Shown here: in pieces, positions 27,989-40,700 of the stretch | Numbering within the stretch: the first letter of the stretch is position 1 | Layout: each line of letters starts with the position of its first letter | Source: Archilochus colubris | Lineage: Eukaryota; Chordata; Aves; Apodiformes; Trochilidae | Assembly: GCA_023079485.1 (NCBI GenBank) | Contig: CM041103.1 | Coordinates: forward strand, 11,156,503-11,220,502 | Length of the DNA: 64,000 bases | Direction of reading: 5' to 3' | Program-made: the position numbers and the translations under genes | The notes under the pieces: model-generated | Told to the model about the DNA's origin: nothing | Database searches by the model: none | The model's input: the letters and a program-made list of their open reading frames with translations, nothing else

Positions 27989-30656
27989 CTACAGGGATCA
28001 GAGATGGCTTGTGAACAGGCACACAGCAGCACACTGGGCTCATGTCCCTAGAGCCCTAGTGAGGGAGCAAAGTGGCAGCTCCCATATATCCTTTCCATGG
28101 GGATGTGGCTGTGGCAAAATGGTTCTGCTCAGATCCTCAGAGAATGGTCCCAAACCATCCCACCAACCTGGTGCCTCCTGGGCCAGCTCTCATCCTGCCT
28201 GCGCTCAGGCTGGGAGGCTCAGAGGCTGTGTGAGCAGAAAATGCTGCTGCATGGACCCTGGCATCAGAATGGCTGGTTTCTATTTTGAATTTGGCCCTAG
28301 GAAATGTTTTGCCACTGATCAGGATTGCGCCTGGGACAGGATTGCTGCCCGCAGGCCCCAGGTAGGAGCTGCACCAGGGACAGTTTTGGCTCTCACTTGG
28401 CAAGCCACACATCAGGAAGCACTGACTGCAGTAGGAGAGATAACACATGAAAAATAGAATATGCTCCATCTAGCCCCATCAGTGTTACATGGCAAGGAGA
28501 GTCACATTGTCTTCCAGAAAAATAAATTGTCTTTCCTGGTAATTATCCTGGCAGTCGAGACCTGCTGCTAGTCCTGCTCAGGAGGCTGGGGTCCATCACC
28601 ACACATTAACTCACATTAACAGTGCATTGCCCTGTCCCCAGGAAGCTGCTGCCTGTCCCTCCTTCCTCAGCCTCTGCCTTCACTTTTATTTCTATAGAAA
28701 CTCTGGAAGGAAGTGAGTGCTTTGGCTCACGTGTATGGCACACTCAGCTCCGTAACCTGGCACATTTTAAGATAATTCCCACAACCTAACTCGAATCAAA
28801 CTGCCTTTAAGCTTGATTCCACAGTGAGTGGTCTTGGCAGCACCCCGAGTTCAAAAGTTCATTCCTGGCAAAGCCTCTCCAACACCCTTAGAGCCAGGTC
28901 TGGGAAGGGGCTGCAGTAAGGGTCCACAGCTACAGGGTCAGGGCTTTCTGTTCCTCTTTGGTGCTCCCCTGGCAAGCCCAGCTGTGGTCCTGGGGGGGCT
29001 CTGGCTGCAATGCCCCAGTGGGATGTGCTGGGCTCTGGAGCAGTGTCTTGAGGGGAGTTGTGGCACCTCATCTCAGGAAGCATCAGAAAGTAGGTTGAAG
29101 CCCGGAGGATACGTAGTGCTATTTTCAAGCACTTTGTTCTGTCTAGTTGAGATGTCTTTAGTAGAAATGGCTGCAAATTTCTACTGAATTTTTTTTTTTT
29201 CCATTTTTCCATGGCCTTGCCCCCCACTTTTTTACTGACTCCTTATCTTTTCACCATGCGATTCCAGTCTCTGGGACAATGCTCTCTGGGAGTCCTGATC
29301 TCTGCTGCCTGTTCCACAGTGCTCTCATTAGGATATCTGTGAGATTCCCAAATTCACCCCAGTGCTTACTTCACAAAGCAGAATGGCTGGAGCAGCCTCT
29401 TGAAGTAGCTACAATGACTGATATAGTTCCAAGTCTACCAAGAGCTGACATTCTTCACACTGATTGTTTGAGAATTTGCTTCCAGGGCAAAACTGTTGTT
29501 TAATGCCAATCAGAATCCCAAAACTTTAACTTGAGAGAAAAACCTCAGTTCCTGATGCTGCATTTGAAAGGCGGGTAAGGTACTTATTGCACATGAACAT
29601 ACACCAGCACAGACACCATCAGACAGACATCCAGCCTTTATCTGCATAATCATTTCTCCCTGAAAATGGAAAATTAACTGGAAGTCAGAGGGCACAAACA
29701 AGGTTTGCAGGAACAGTCAATAATTTGTCCTGCTGTGGCTGCCAGCAACGCCCTCTCCAACACATTAAAACACATGCAGGAATAAACACTGATAGATACT
29801 AGAAATCTATACTGCCTAGTACATACAATCACATAGAACACGAACACAAATTTTGCAAAAATGCCACAAAGCAAGAATGTTTTGAATATTAGGAAAATAA
29901 GGCAGCAGGAAGCTCGGGAACTTGCAGAAGGTCACAGAGGTAGTGGCAATGCCAGGAATAGAAACTAGAGGTGAAATTCTGGCCTTGGGAAAGTCAGTGG
30001 GAAACATTCCTCCATCTCAGTAGGGGCAGAATTGCACTTAGAGTTCTATTTTCTATTAATTATCAATCAGAATCTATTTAAAGATCAAATCAATACAAAC
30101 TTTGATTATAAATTATTGTGGGGGGTTTTTTTGCAGTTTTCTGAACACAACTGCCTGCCTTGCAGCCGGAGCTGGAGCTTGTCATTTGGCTGCAGATGCT
30201 GGCATCAAGGCCGTGTGTTCCCTGCTGGCTCCGGGAGAATTAACCATGGGTTCAGCTCTCTGTTGGGAGCGGGATTTGGTTTGGAATCAATCATCCTGCG
30301 AAGCGGCCGATCCCCGCTGTGCCACCCTGCACCCTGGGGATTTTGGAGCTATGCTGGTCCCCAGCCGGGTCCCTGCACAGACTTTGCAGGCGCGGGGGGA
30401 ACAGACCCCAGTACGCCCGAAGCTGCTCCCCACGGCCTCGCTGCTGATGGACCGGGGGGAGCAACTTCCAGAAGAGGCACAGAAGGGAGGGGCTGTCGGT
30501 AACTTCGGAGAGACCCCCACTCTCCGCGGGGACCCTTCCCCACCGGGCCCAGCTCACCCCGCAGCGCGGCCCCCAGGTCCCCGCGCCTGCATCCCGCAGG
30601 CGGCTCCCCGCTCCGCTCCCGCGCCCCGCCACCCCCGCCCATCCCCTGTCCCTTAC

Positions 30657-30850
30657 CTGGGGGGAGCGGTGGGGCCCCGCGGGGCGCCCGCTGGGCGTCA
30701 TGGGGCGGCGCCGGGGCCGGGGCCGGGGCCGCGCCGGGCTCCCGCGCTGCCCGCGCTGCCTGCGGCGGCCCCGCCTCGCCCGGCCCGGCCCGGCCCCGCC
30801 GCTCGCCGCGCCGTAAACAGGCGGCGACGTGACCGGAACTGGGGAGCTCC
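30657..30850 (-). promoter_or_regulatory. CCDC92B: CCDC92B first exon and CpG-island promoter
   Basis: A minus-strand donor, CCCCCAG|GTAAGG, at 30,656/30,657 closes a first exon embedded in a dense CpG island (about 30,550-31,250). The exon includes an ATG at 30,701 that reads MTPSGRPAGPHRSPQ and joins exon 2 without a stop, so it could be either 5' UTR or the true start. Upstream lie a short (GGGGCC)3 run at about 30,712, GC boxes, and a GTAAACA forkhead-type motif near 30,813. The right-hand boundary is approximate. Confidence 0.6.
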
Positions 30851-33800
30851 GCCGGGGGAGGGCGGCGGGGACCGGGCCCAGAGCTGGGGACATCCCGCCG
30901 CAGCCGGGACGGGGCTCCGCTGCCCTACGGAGGGGTCGCGTTGGGGGCCCTCCCCGGGAACCCTCATTCTCTCAGGCCACAGGTGCGCTTCCCGGGACCC
31001 CGTATCTGGGGGCTCCGCTGCGGCCAGGTACCTGCTCCCCGGTACCGCCCCTGCCAGCCCTGGGCTCAGCTTCCCGAGCCCCCCGGTGCGGCTGCACTTC
31101 CCAGGATCCCCCTCCATCTCGGGGCTCGTCTCCCCGCGACTCCCCCCCAAGGCTCTGCTCCCGTATTCCCGCGTCCCAGTGTCCCACCCGGTGGCGGCCC
31201 CGGCGCTGTCCGCGGTGCTGAACCGCCCGCCAGGTCCCGAGGCCATCCGGAGTGTGCGGGAAAAACGTGGGGCAGCTGCAGAGGGGAAACCAGTGTGGAA
31301 AGGGAGGAAAAAAAAAGAGCTCCCAGAAGCTGTGGTCAGAGAGGTGGTGAGAAAAAAATGCTTGTTCCTGTGGTTACTAATTCTTCGTACCCTTTTGTTT
31401 GTGACACCCAGAGCAGCTTGGGGCTCCACTCTCAAGATGACTGAAGTCATTCCGCCTCTTTCCCAGCAGGGAGGCTGGGATGCAGCGGCCTGTTCCATGT
31501 CGCATGGCAGGGAAATGGTAGCGTCCTCCCCGTCAGCTGACAGTCTGCTGATTCCCCTTCCCTGAAACCCCGATCTGCGACAGAGGGTGCAGTGTTCCTG
31601 CACTGACGCTCAGCTGGGCTGTGATGCCATCCTCACAGTAAACTGATGTTGTTCTGCGTGTATCAGCTGCTGATGGTTCAATCTTCAGCACACAAACAGC
31701 ATCTGGATGTGTTGTGAGGCAGCCCACAGGATATGGTTGGTGGTGTCACTTTGTCATCCCACATCCGTTCTTCCCCTCGGATGCCTCAGAGCTCTGGTGT
31801 GGGGAACAGCCCTTCCCTGCCCCCGAGAGAAGGCCATGCTCCAAGTGTGGGACAGTGGGTTGGTAACATCCTACAGCTGGAGACTGGGTCCTTCCCTGAC
31901 GCCTGGTGGTGTGGTACAGCCTGGCTGGAGGCTGTCTGACAGCTGAGCGAGGCTGAAGCTGGGATTGGGGCTCTTCTACAGACTAAAATCACTAAATCAG
32001 GAGAAAAAGTGACCAGTGAGGTCTGAAGGTCTGCACTTGCACACATAAGCTTCTGGCTTGTAGTGAATTATTCAGACACCTCTGCTGAAGGCCCCAGCTG
32101 AGGTATTAGATATTTTCAGGTTGCCTAATGCCCACCTACCATACTGACCCCCGCGTGGGGGCTCCTCCAAGCTTGTTGTCTCTGAAAAAACCCCCAACTA
32201 ACCAATCAAAAAAAAAAAAAACCCAAAAAAAACACCAAACAAAACCCACAAAGAGTCCTGAAGTGACAGATTGTTAGGAGGTGCAGGATTTCCGTGTGAA
32301 GGAGGAGAGTGCAGACTTTCTTACCCAGAGAATGTTGTCCCTTGGGAGCAACTCTCCCCCGTCAGTAGCCATTGGGCTAGTGGTGTTGCCGGAAGGCGAT
32401 TCTGAGCGGATATCACCAGGTTTGTGCAGTTTTCATTGATTTTCCAGTGGCTGGCAGATACGCCTGGGTGCGGGCAGGGTCATGGTCAGGGTCAGGCACC
32501 GGGAGACAGCGCCGAGCCTGTGGCCTGCAGGCAGGGCAGCAGCGGGGCTGGGGGGGGCGGCTGCCTGCAGCTTCGCGCCGACACTGACCCCCAGTGGCCA
32601 CGGTACCGGCAGCCGAGCGGGCAGAGGTACCGGCAGCTCAGCACCCCCCGCTCCCGAAGTTAATTACTAAGGAAAATTTTGCATTTCATTTAAAAATTAG
32701 TTTAACTTTGCCTCAATTATTACTTTTCAACCTAATTGAAATGTAGTGTGAGTGTGTGTGTGTGTGTGTCATAATTGCTTTGAAGAACCTTGTAAGAAGC
32801 TCCTTAAAGTGACGGAGGGCTAAAAGCTAGAGGGGTTTGATAAATTTAACATTAGCTTAACATTTCCACCGGGATTTTAAAATATCAGACTGGGGAGGGT
32901 ATTTGCTTGAGCTAAGTTAGGCAATTTGTCCTTCTTCAAAGCCACGTCAACTCTCCAACTGTTAATTTTTTTTCATTATTTCAGAACATTTCCAATATTT
33001 TTTTCGTAAAAGATTTTTTTATTCCTTAGATCTCATAGGCCTGCAAAACCATATGTGTTCTGAAGTGGTGATGGGTCCATTTCCAGGATTCAGGGGCAAA
33101 AGGGGGGTTTCAGCTCCTCTGGCCCCACATCCCCTCAGGTTTGTGTCCCACTGTGACCTCCCAAAACGGGTGCAGCCACTGGAGATGCATCTGTCAGGGC
33201 TGAGACCCTCTTTAGACTTAAAAGTATGAAATTCAGCACTGCTCTCAGGCTCTACAGGGCAGGGATAAAAATTTTTATCTGCCCTTGTCTCCAAATCTGA
33301 ACATGAGCAACATCAGCCCCGCCAGAGCTGGTGCCTGCCAGCTGCAGGCATCTGATAATGGGGCCTTGCTGAATGCTGACCTCACTTGCTCATTAAAATA
33401 TGATTATTTCAGTATCATCAACTTCCTGGTCATGATTTCAGCTGAAGCATCCAGTGGAGGACTAAGCTCCCAGCCACTGTGGCAGAGCCAAAGCCATGTG
33501 CAGACACAACTTCCCTGGGCTGGCTGTTTCCTTCCAGCCCATCACTTTTGAGGGTCCTCCAGAGGGGAAGTCACTGCCCTCGGATGAATTCCCTTTCTGA
33601 CACCCTGATCAAGGCATGGTCTCTCCAACTGGCATTGCAGAACAAGGGGCAGCTGGGATGGAGGCACTAATGCCTGGTAGCTCTGTGGTGCCCCAAGAGG
33701 GGAGGTCTCAAGTTACCAATATTAGGTACTTACTTGAGTAATTATTGGCATTTGATTTAAATTAAATTGTTGGGTTGTGGGAGCAACACTTGGGTTTGCT

Positions 33801-34440
33801 GAGCTGTTAAATACAGAGTCTCAAAGACCAGAACAGTTGGCATTTAGGGACAGAACTTTGCTTTTGAGAAACTGCTTTCAGTGTGATGTAAAGCTTCTTG
33901 AAATTATACCTAGAGCTGCTCCCTGAATGTTTCCTGAGCACTCCGAGCTGCCCCGAACTGAGCACCCCCTGCAGCTCCGGGGGTTTGGAAGGGAAGCCCT
34001 GAGCTGGGCAGGATTTAACTTTGAAATGATGGGAGAATAATTCTCCCTGGGAGCTCCTGGACCAGACACAGGAAAAGTTCTGCTGGGCTATTTCTTTTTT
34101 TGCTTGTTTGTTTGTTTTCAGAGGTCAGCAAGGCGTGGTGCTAGGACCAGGGTGTAAGGGCTGGGCTCCAGCTCCCCAGTGTGTGCTGGGGATTGTCTGA
34201 GTGCAAGGGGCAGTGGTGGGGCTGCCTGCAGGACCCCGTTTCTCTACTCTCCCAGTTTGTGGTAGTCTGCTCAGACTCGCTCTCAGCCCTTGAGAGGCTG
34301 GGGAATGCGACTTTCCTTGGAGACTCCGCCGGGATCCCGCTGGCTGCCGGAGCCTCCTCTGCTACCGCGGAGGCTGCAGAGTGGGGGATGGTCCTGTGCT
34401 CTTCCCCTTACCCCCGCCCAACCTGTCCAACTCTCCTTGG
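30851..34440. other. Intergenic interval between divergent CCDC92B and RAP1GAP2 promoters
   Basis: About 3.6 kb separates the CCDC92B island from the first RAP1GAP2 island. It begins CpG-rich and becomes AT-rich at 32,660-33,030. An A/C-rich low-complexity stretch lies at 32,186-32,250 and a (TG)n run at 32,752-32,769. I see no gene; the plus-strand open frames at 30.1-31.6 kb are CpG-island artefacts antisense to CCDC92B exon 1. Confidence 0.65.
32752..32769. repeat. (TG)n microsatellite
   Basis: Nine TG units at the edge of the AT-rich intergenic block. Confidence 0.85.
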
Positions 34441-34449
34441 CCCTTCGGC

Positions 34450-34680
34450 GCTGCCCCGGGACATTGCGTAAGGCTTTACGTAACGACACGGTGCGGTGAC
34501 CCCCCCCCGCACCTGCCCGGGTTCCCCCTGCCCCCCCTCTGGTGCCGGAGGAGGAGGGAGCGCGCAGGAGCCGGCGCAGCTGCCCCAGCCCCGCGGGGTC
34601 CGCGTCCGTCTGGGTGTTCGCTGCCGAGCGGGGTTTGCCGGTGGGACCCCCCGGGCCCCCTCCCCTGCGAGCCCCCCGGC
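34450..34680 (+). promoter_or_regulatory. RAP1GAP2 distal promoter with paired bZIP-type sites
   Basis: The CpG island upstream of the first alternative start contains ATTGCGTAAG (34,463-34,472), close to a C/EBP site, and the palindrome TTACGTAA (34,476-34,483), a PAR-bZIP/NFIL3 D-box core. The two are three bases apart. GC boxes and C-runs follow. There is no clear TATA box. Binding by these factors is an inference from motif match only. Confidence 0.55.
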
Positions 34681-34730
34681 ATGGCCTCGGGCAAGGCGGC
34701 GGGGGAGCGGCGCTGGGAGCTGGTGCGCTG
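34681..34730 (+). CDS. RAP1GAP2: RAP1GAP2 alternative first coding exon A
   Basis: ATG in a GGCATGG context opens MASGKAAGERRWELVR and ends GCGCTG|GTGAGT in phase 2, completing a Trp with the exon at 36,630. It lies in a CpG island. It is short, but the joined peptide ERRWELVRWYVREGRFRIEE is protein-like and rich in Arg and Trp. I could not confirm it against a known isoform. Confidence 0.65.
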
Positions 34731-37700
34731 GTGAGTGCGAGGCGAGGGGGGTCTGGGGGTAAAGGGGTAGAGGATGGCCCAAGGGAACCCCGGGGGCTGG
34801 GGTGCGGCGGACCGATGCTCCGGAGGATCCCGGCAGATCCCCTGGGGGTTCCCTGCAGGCTTCGGAAAGAGCTGGGTAAGTTTGCAAAGAGGGTCCTGGC
34901 TTTATGGTGGGGGATGCTCTGAGCGGGGGGTTGCTGGCTGTGAGTCCGGTGAAGAGGGGAATCTCGGCCCGAGCGGGCGGTGGGGAGGGAAGACACACTT
35001 CGGCAGCGGGTGGGGGGTGGGTCTGGGACTGTTTAAGGGGGGCAGCAGCATTCTGGTCTCACAGGGACTGTGGTTTGTATTGGGCTCCGGGCCCTCCACG
35101 GGATGCTTAGGGGCACCCTGGCTCTGGTGCCTGGGGATCTGCTTCTTCCCGCTTGGAGCGGGGTAGTGGCAGTGGTCGGAGCAGCCGCGATGGGCTGACA
35201 CTGGGAACAAGCTTCCTGTGTTGTTTTTTTTTTTAAATATTATTATTTTTAATTGTGCAGTTTGTGACGTCCAAAGCTTGTGACTTTTGAGCAGGGCGCT
35301 GTAGCGATGCCAGGCTCTGACTGGGGTGACTCTGGTGACAGCGTGATGCTGTTGATGTAACAACTGGGATCAGGGCTTGTCCCGCACCCCAGCACCGGCC
35401 GGGGCGTTCCCAGTAGCGGGTGGGATCTCGGCAAGCCTGGAGGAGGAGCAGCCGGAATGGAAATCGTTGGAGGTTTGCTCCAAGCGTGTGAAGACTTTTT
35501 TTTTTTTTTCCCTTTTCCCTCCTCAGCAGCCTTGAGCACTCTTTGTCCTTGCACACAGACCCAGACTGTTCCGGTGGGCTGTTCTGCCATCCCCGGTGCC
35601 TCACACCCCCTTTCTCCCTAAAAGTGGCTCCGATTCGCCTTCCTCTACTTTGTGCAATGCTATCACGTGCGAGAGCCGCAGGGGAGCCCTGGGACCGCGC
35701 TGTGCTCGGTTGCTTTATAGCAAGAAAATTAGCAGGTCAACCTGTTCCAGGGACACTCAAGGAGACCTTTGGGTTTCTTTCTGCTGAGAGCAGGAGGTCC
35801 TGGCTGTGGGGATTCCGTGGCTCGGCGGTGCATCCCCTCAGTCCCACCCAGGCAGCAGGGCTGGATCCCTGCAGTAAGTGTTGGGATCTCACTCCCTGGA
35901 GTGTCCATGTGCAGGGGGGACTGCTGCCAGCTCTGCTTGGTGGGCACTGCGATGGGTGTCTGCCTGTGTCTCCAGCCAGTACAGGGCTCTAAATAATTAA
36001 CAGCTTGCTGATGAAATTTCGTGTTCGGAGGGTGTGTGAGGTGCAGCTGGCTGTTGGAATGGAGGCAGGCAGCAAAGCTGTGGTCTAAAAGATGGGAACA
36101 ACTGCAGCTACTGACATTTTGCTCATGCTAGTTCGCTTGTGTATTTCTCTAATAAAACAACCATTGATTCATCACTTGAATATTATTAAATGTCTCAGCA
36201 TCTGGCCTGACATTGAAAACGATGTCAGAAAGGCAGTGGCCTGGTCTTGGAGCTGATGACGACTCTGGGCACAGGGCTAGTTCCATGTTGATGGGAGGCT
36301 GGTTGGGAGTGCATGTGGTGGCAGGATGGGGAGACACCAGCAAGGCTTTGCTGCCTGCAATGGAGACCACTGCTCTGGTGGCTGTCCCACCTCCCCTGGG
36401 AGATGCCCTGCCCCAGCCATGTGCCCATGGGAGCATCCACCAGTGGACAGGGCTGGGGACAGATGGGTCTGCAATGTCATTTTGCTGCTTCCACTGAGGA
36501 ACACCACAGTGCTGTGGGGCTTGTGGCTCCAAGCAGTGCTGCTGAGCCAGCAGCTCCTCATGTCCTGCAGCTCCCTCTCCACAATCCTGTACTAATAAAT
36601 ATTTCAGTCTTTCTCACTGTTATTTTTAGGTATGTGAGGGAAGGCCGGTTTAGGATCGAGGAGAGGACACTGACAGCTTTCCAGTGGCTCTACTCACCCC
36701 ACCAGCACCGCATCGTCAGCCGGGCAGACCTGGGGTCACCCAGCAGGTAAGGGGGGAAATGGGTGCAGGGCTGGGGGACATTAGCACATCCCCTGCCAGT
36801 GCTGCTGGCAACCTGCTCTGTCACAAATTCTCATGTTCTGGATATGGATCTCCTGAGCCTTTGCCAGTCTCTGGAGCTTTGTTGATATGAGCATCTCAGG
36901 TTTTACTTTAAAACAAGATTCCAGACAGAGGGCTGGCAGCTCGGAGCTGCAAACTTCATGTCAACACCCCTCTGGTTTAAAGCCATGAGAGCACAAATCC
37001 CTGCCTCCCCAAACTCCGGTTTTTAACCCCCTCATGCTTTTTGTCAAACATGCCATCTTTTGAGGACTTAGCTTATTTAAGTAGCTCACTTGATATTACT
37101 TTAAAAAGAAAGGTTGGAGACCAGGGACCATGCATCTCTCAACCAAAAGTGATCTCTGCTGGATATTTGTCCCCATACAGCAAGACATGGGTTTGCCTCA
37201 TGAGCTGCTGGCCCTGCTCAGGAGGGTGAGCTGCCATGGGCTGTGCTGTGCCCTTTCCTTCCGCAGCTGTCCATCTTCCAGCTCCTCACTGGTGTCCCAC
37301 AGCTCCCTGGTCACAGCCATATCCCCCTCCCAGTGCTAAGACTCATCTCAGCTGTGGCACAGTGTTGTGGAGGCTTCAGCCAAGAGGCATTTTAGTGCCT
37401 CTGGTGATATGCTGACACTAGGGTGCTCTGTGGCATTTCAGGCTGTGACAATGTTTGTCTGTCACATCAATTGAATCACCGTCTCTCTCTTGCACTTACT
37501 GCTTCTGTTTTGCATAATGGCAGTGACACAGCTGAGCAGGAAGGTGGCTGATCTGCTGCAGGTTTTAATTCAACAGGTGGAGTTTATAATCTTATAGTAT
37601 TTATAGACAATGTAGTTTTTGGTCCCACTTGAGCAACACTTTATAGAAGGATGAGACCCTGCATCCTGTTTCCTCCAGGCTGGTTTTGCCCAGTCCCCCA

Positions 37701-40700
37701 GGGCAGTGTTGTGTTGGGAAGCAGATGCTGCTGCCCACAGAGCTGCTCTGCCTGAAGGACTGGGGAGCAGGGGCCTGCCCCTCTCAGCCCTTTGGTGTCT
37801 GTTTGTGTTCAGTGCTGTTGTGTAAACAGTGCTGCCAAAAGGAGAAATTGCACTGGCTCTTTTGAACCTCTTTAAGAACCAGTGGGACCCAAGGGATGTA
37901 TCTTGTGATGATCTGGCTGAGCTCTGTGGTCCAGAATCACCTTCTGGGCTGTGCTGAGTGCTGTGGAGCTGGGCTAGATGTTCTGTGGGCTAGGGAGGTT
38001 GGGACCATCAGTGAGAGTGGAAGTATCTTTCAGTGGGTCCAGACTTGGGCCCTGGATGATGTTCTTTCGTCTGGTTCAGTCTGTGCCAGCTGTAAGAGAT
38101 GAAAGGGCTCACATGTAAGACTGAAGTCTGCTTTCAAAGCAGAATCCAAAGGGGTTTGTACCCTTTTCTAGTTGTTTTCTCACTGAACAGCCCTTTCACT
38201 CTAACAGCCCCAGGGAGGTTTAAGGGGTAAGATCCTCAGCTCTCACTGGTGGACATTGCTGCAGCGAGGTGACCCAGGCCCCCCCGTGAATAACCCCTGC
38301 CCAGGAGCCTGGTACACCCTGACCCTCATGTTCTCCCAGGGCCCAGACACCACCTGAACAGCGCTGCTCCCTCTGCGCCCCCCGGGGCAGCGCTGGAACT
38401 CCAGGATCTTAAAGGTCTTTTCCAAGACAAAAGAGTCTGGGATGGACAGGGGTGAAGCGCGGGGGTGTGGGGCAGGGCTGCAGGAGGCGGATCTGCCCCG
38501 CAGCCCCCCCCCTTGCTGGCACTATCAGGGCTGCTGGGTCCCCCCCACCCCCATCGCCGTTCCCTCCGCCCCGGGCCGCGGGTGCGCAGCGGCAGGCGCA
38601 GGCTGAGGCTCCGATTGCGCTGCTCCGCATCCTCCCCAGTCCCTGATCTGCGCCCCTCGCCCCACTGACGCCGGCTCCGCACATCGCGCAGCCGGGAGCT
38701 GCGGTGAGGGGCTGTGCGCCGGGCTGTAGCCACGATACAGAGCGGGATCGCGACAGCGGCGGGGAGCGGCAGGCAGCTAGTTCGGGTAAGGCGTTAGCAG
38801 CAGAGGTTTGTCCTTGTTCTTACCCTGGGTGGGCTTGTCGGAGCGGAAAGAAGAGGCCGAGGCGGGAGGTGGACTGCAGAAACGCTTCGCTCTCCTCGCC
38901 GTCTCTTGGCACTGGAAGGTGCGGTGGGTCCTGCCGGCATGAGGGGCTGGGGGATAGGGGAAGGGGCAGGGGGGTCGTGTCCCAGTGCCACCGCCGTGGC
39001 GGTTGCCAACGCTTATGGTAAATACTGAAAATTGGAAGGAGGCAACTTCAAAGGGTGTTTTCAGTGGTCTGCTTCGGTGTGTGTGTGTGTTCGTTCATGG
39101 CGTTTGGGGAGATTCAGGGGGGTTCGTGGCGCTGATGCTGGCTGTCAGGGGGTTGCGGTCCTGCCTTTGCACGGCGGCACCTCCTCTGCCGAGGAGCCCC
39201 AGGTTTTCTGCATTTGACAGAAGCAGGGCACAGGAGGAAATTGTTCCCAGCCTCTGTGCACCCAGCGCCCTGTTTGCAGGGTAACCTCCTCCCTTCTCTC
39301 TGTGAGCGAGATCGCAGCTCCTCTCTGCTGGAAGAGCAGTGTAATGTCTGCTCACAAGGCAGGGCAGAGCTTTTCTGTTTTATCCTGCTAATCTCCGCGG
39401 GCAGAGCTCCGGTGTAACCCGGTCGGTGTGAGCTCAGCGGGGCCGATCCGGAATTGTCACCTACATCCCTGGTGTCTGCGGGAGGGGATGGATCCTGCCT
39501 TTTATCCTCATCTTCTGCACACTTCAGGCTTCCCTGTTTTATTTAAGATTGCTTGTCGTTTTAGTAGCAGAAGAGACATAGTATCTATCCACACGGCATG
39601 ATTTATTGAGGGTTGGAAACCATCCAAGGAGTCTAAATTCAGATTCAACAAGAAGCGTGATCCCAGCCAGCAGCCTCGCTCTGCACACTCCAGGTTCCAC
39701 AGATATTTTGTTCTCTCTTTGCTGCCGATGCCTCTCCTAAGGGCACCATAACAGCAAAAACTGCCTTTTTTTTTCCTCTGAAATTTGTTTTATCATCCTT
39801 CCTTACTCTTCATCTCTAAGTGAGTGTGTGTGGTAGGCAGTGTTCTGGGCACTGCTTGGAGAGTCCCTCTGCTGCTGTTTATACACCTCAAGGTAGATGC
39901 TCTGGTTGTCGTTAGTTGCTGCTGTGGAAACAGGAACAGGACTTCAGCAGCAACAGGAGGAAGATAGATTTATTTTTTTTTCCACAAGCTAAAAACAGCT
40001 CATTCTCCTCAGACCTCTTTCCAATTTCGTGGGGGTAGATGAATTCCTGCTTAGAGTTAACAGCTGCCTCCCAACTTGGATTCCAAGCCAGAAGGAGCAG
40101 TTTCTGGATTCTTAGTTGAATATAGCCCAGCCCTTTCATAAGCCAACCAAAATGGTGGAAAAATACAGGTGATAGAGGCAAGATGTAGCAGGGCTTTGAA
40201 AAGATTGAGTTCAAATCCTGTGTGTCTTGTCTGCAGTGTTTAGATGGAACCATGTACAAGTTTGGTTTTGAATTTGAGCCCTGACTGCTGCCTAAATTTA
40301 ATCCTATGCCATCACATCTTGGCTTCAGGCAGTGGTTGCTTTAACCATCTGCTGCTGGAGGTCTCTGGGGAGAAGCCCCCAGGAGAGGAGGGTGTGGGGG
40401 CACCCACTGATTCACTGAGCCCAGCTCCCTGCTGCTGCAGGAACCATCTCATGTAACGTCTCCATAAGTGTGCTGAGCCTCAGCCTGGGGTTTTTAATTT
40501 ACAGTGTTATTAGGAAATTGTTCCAGAGACTGTATTAAAGATTGGAGACTTCCTAATTCTAGCCAAAGCATGTTAAGGTCTATCTCATCCCCATGCCTTC
40601 CTCCCACAGCCATGTTTACCAGCCCTTGTTTTTGGTTTAAGCAGTCCTTTTTCTGTCTTGCCACAATTTATCCATCAGCTGCAGCTGTATAAACACACAC

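Noticed and set aside
30102..31565. 487-codon plus-strand open frame
   Set aside because: It lies across the CCDC92B CpG-island first exon on the opposite strand. Its composition reflects GC content, and it lacks any recognisable domain.
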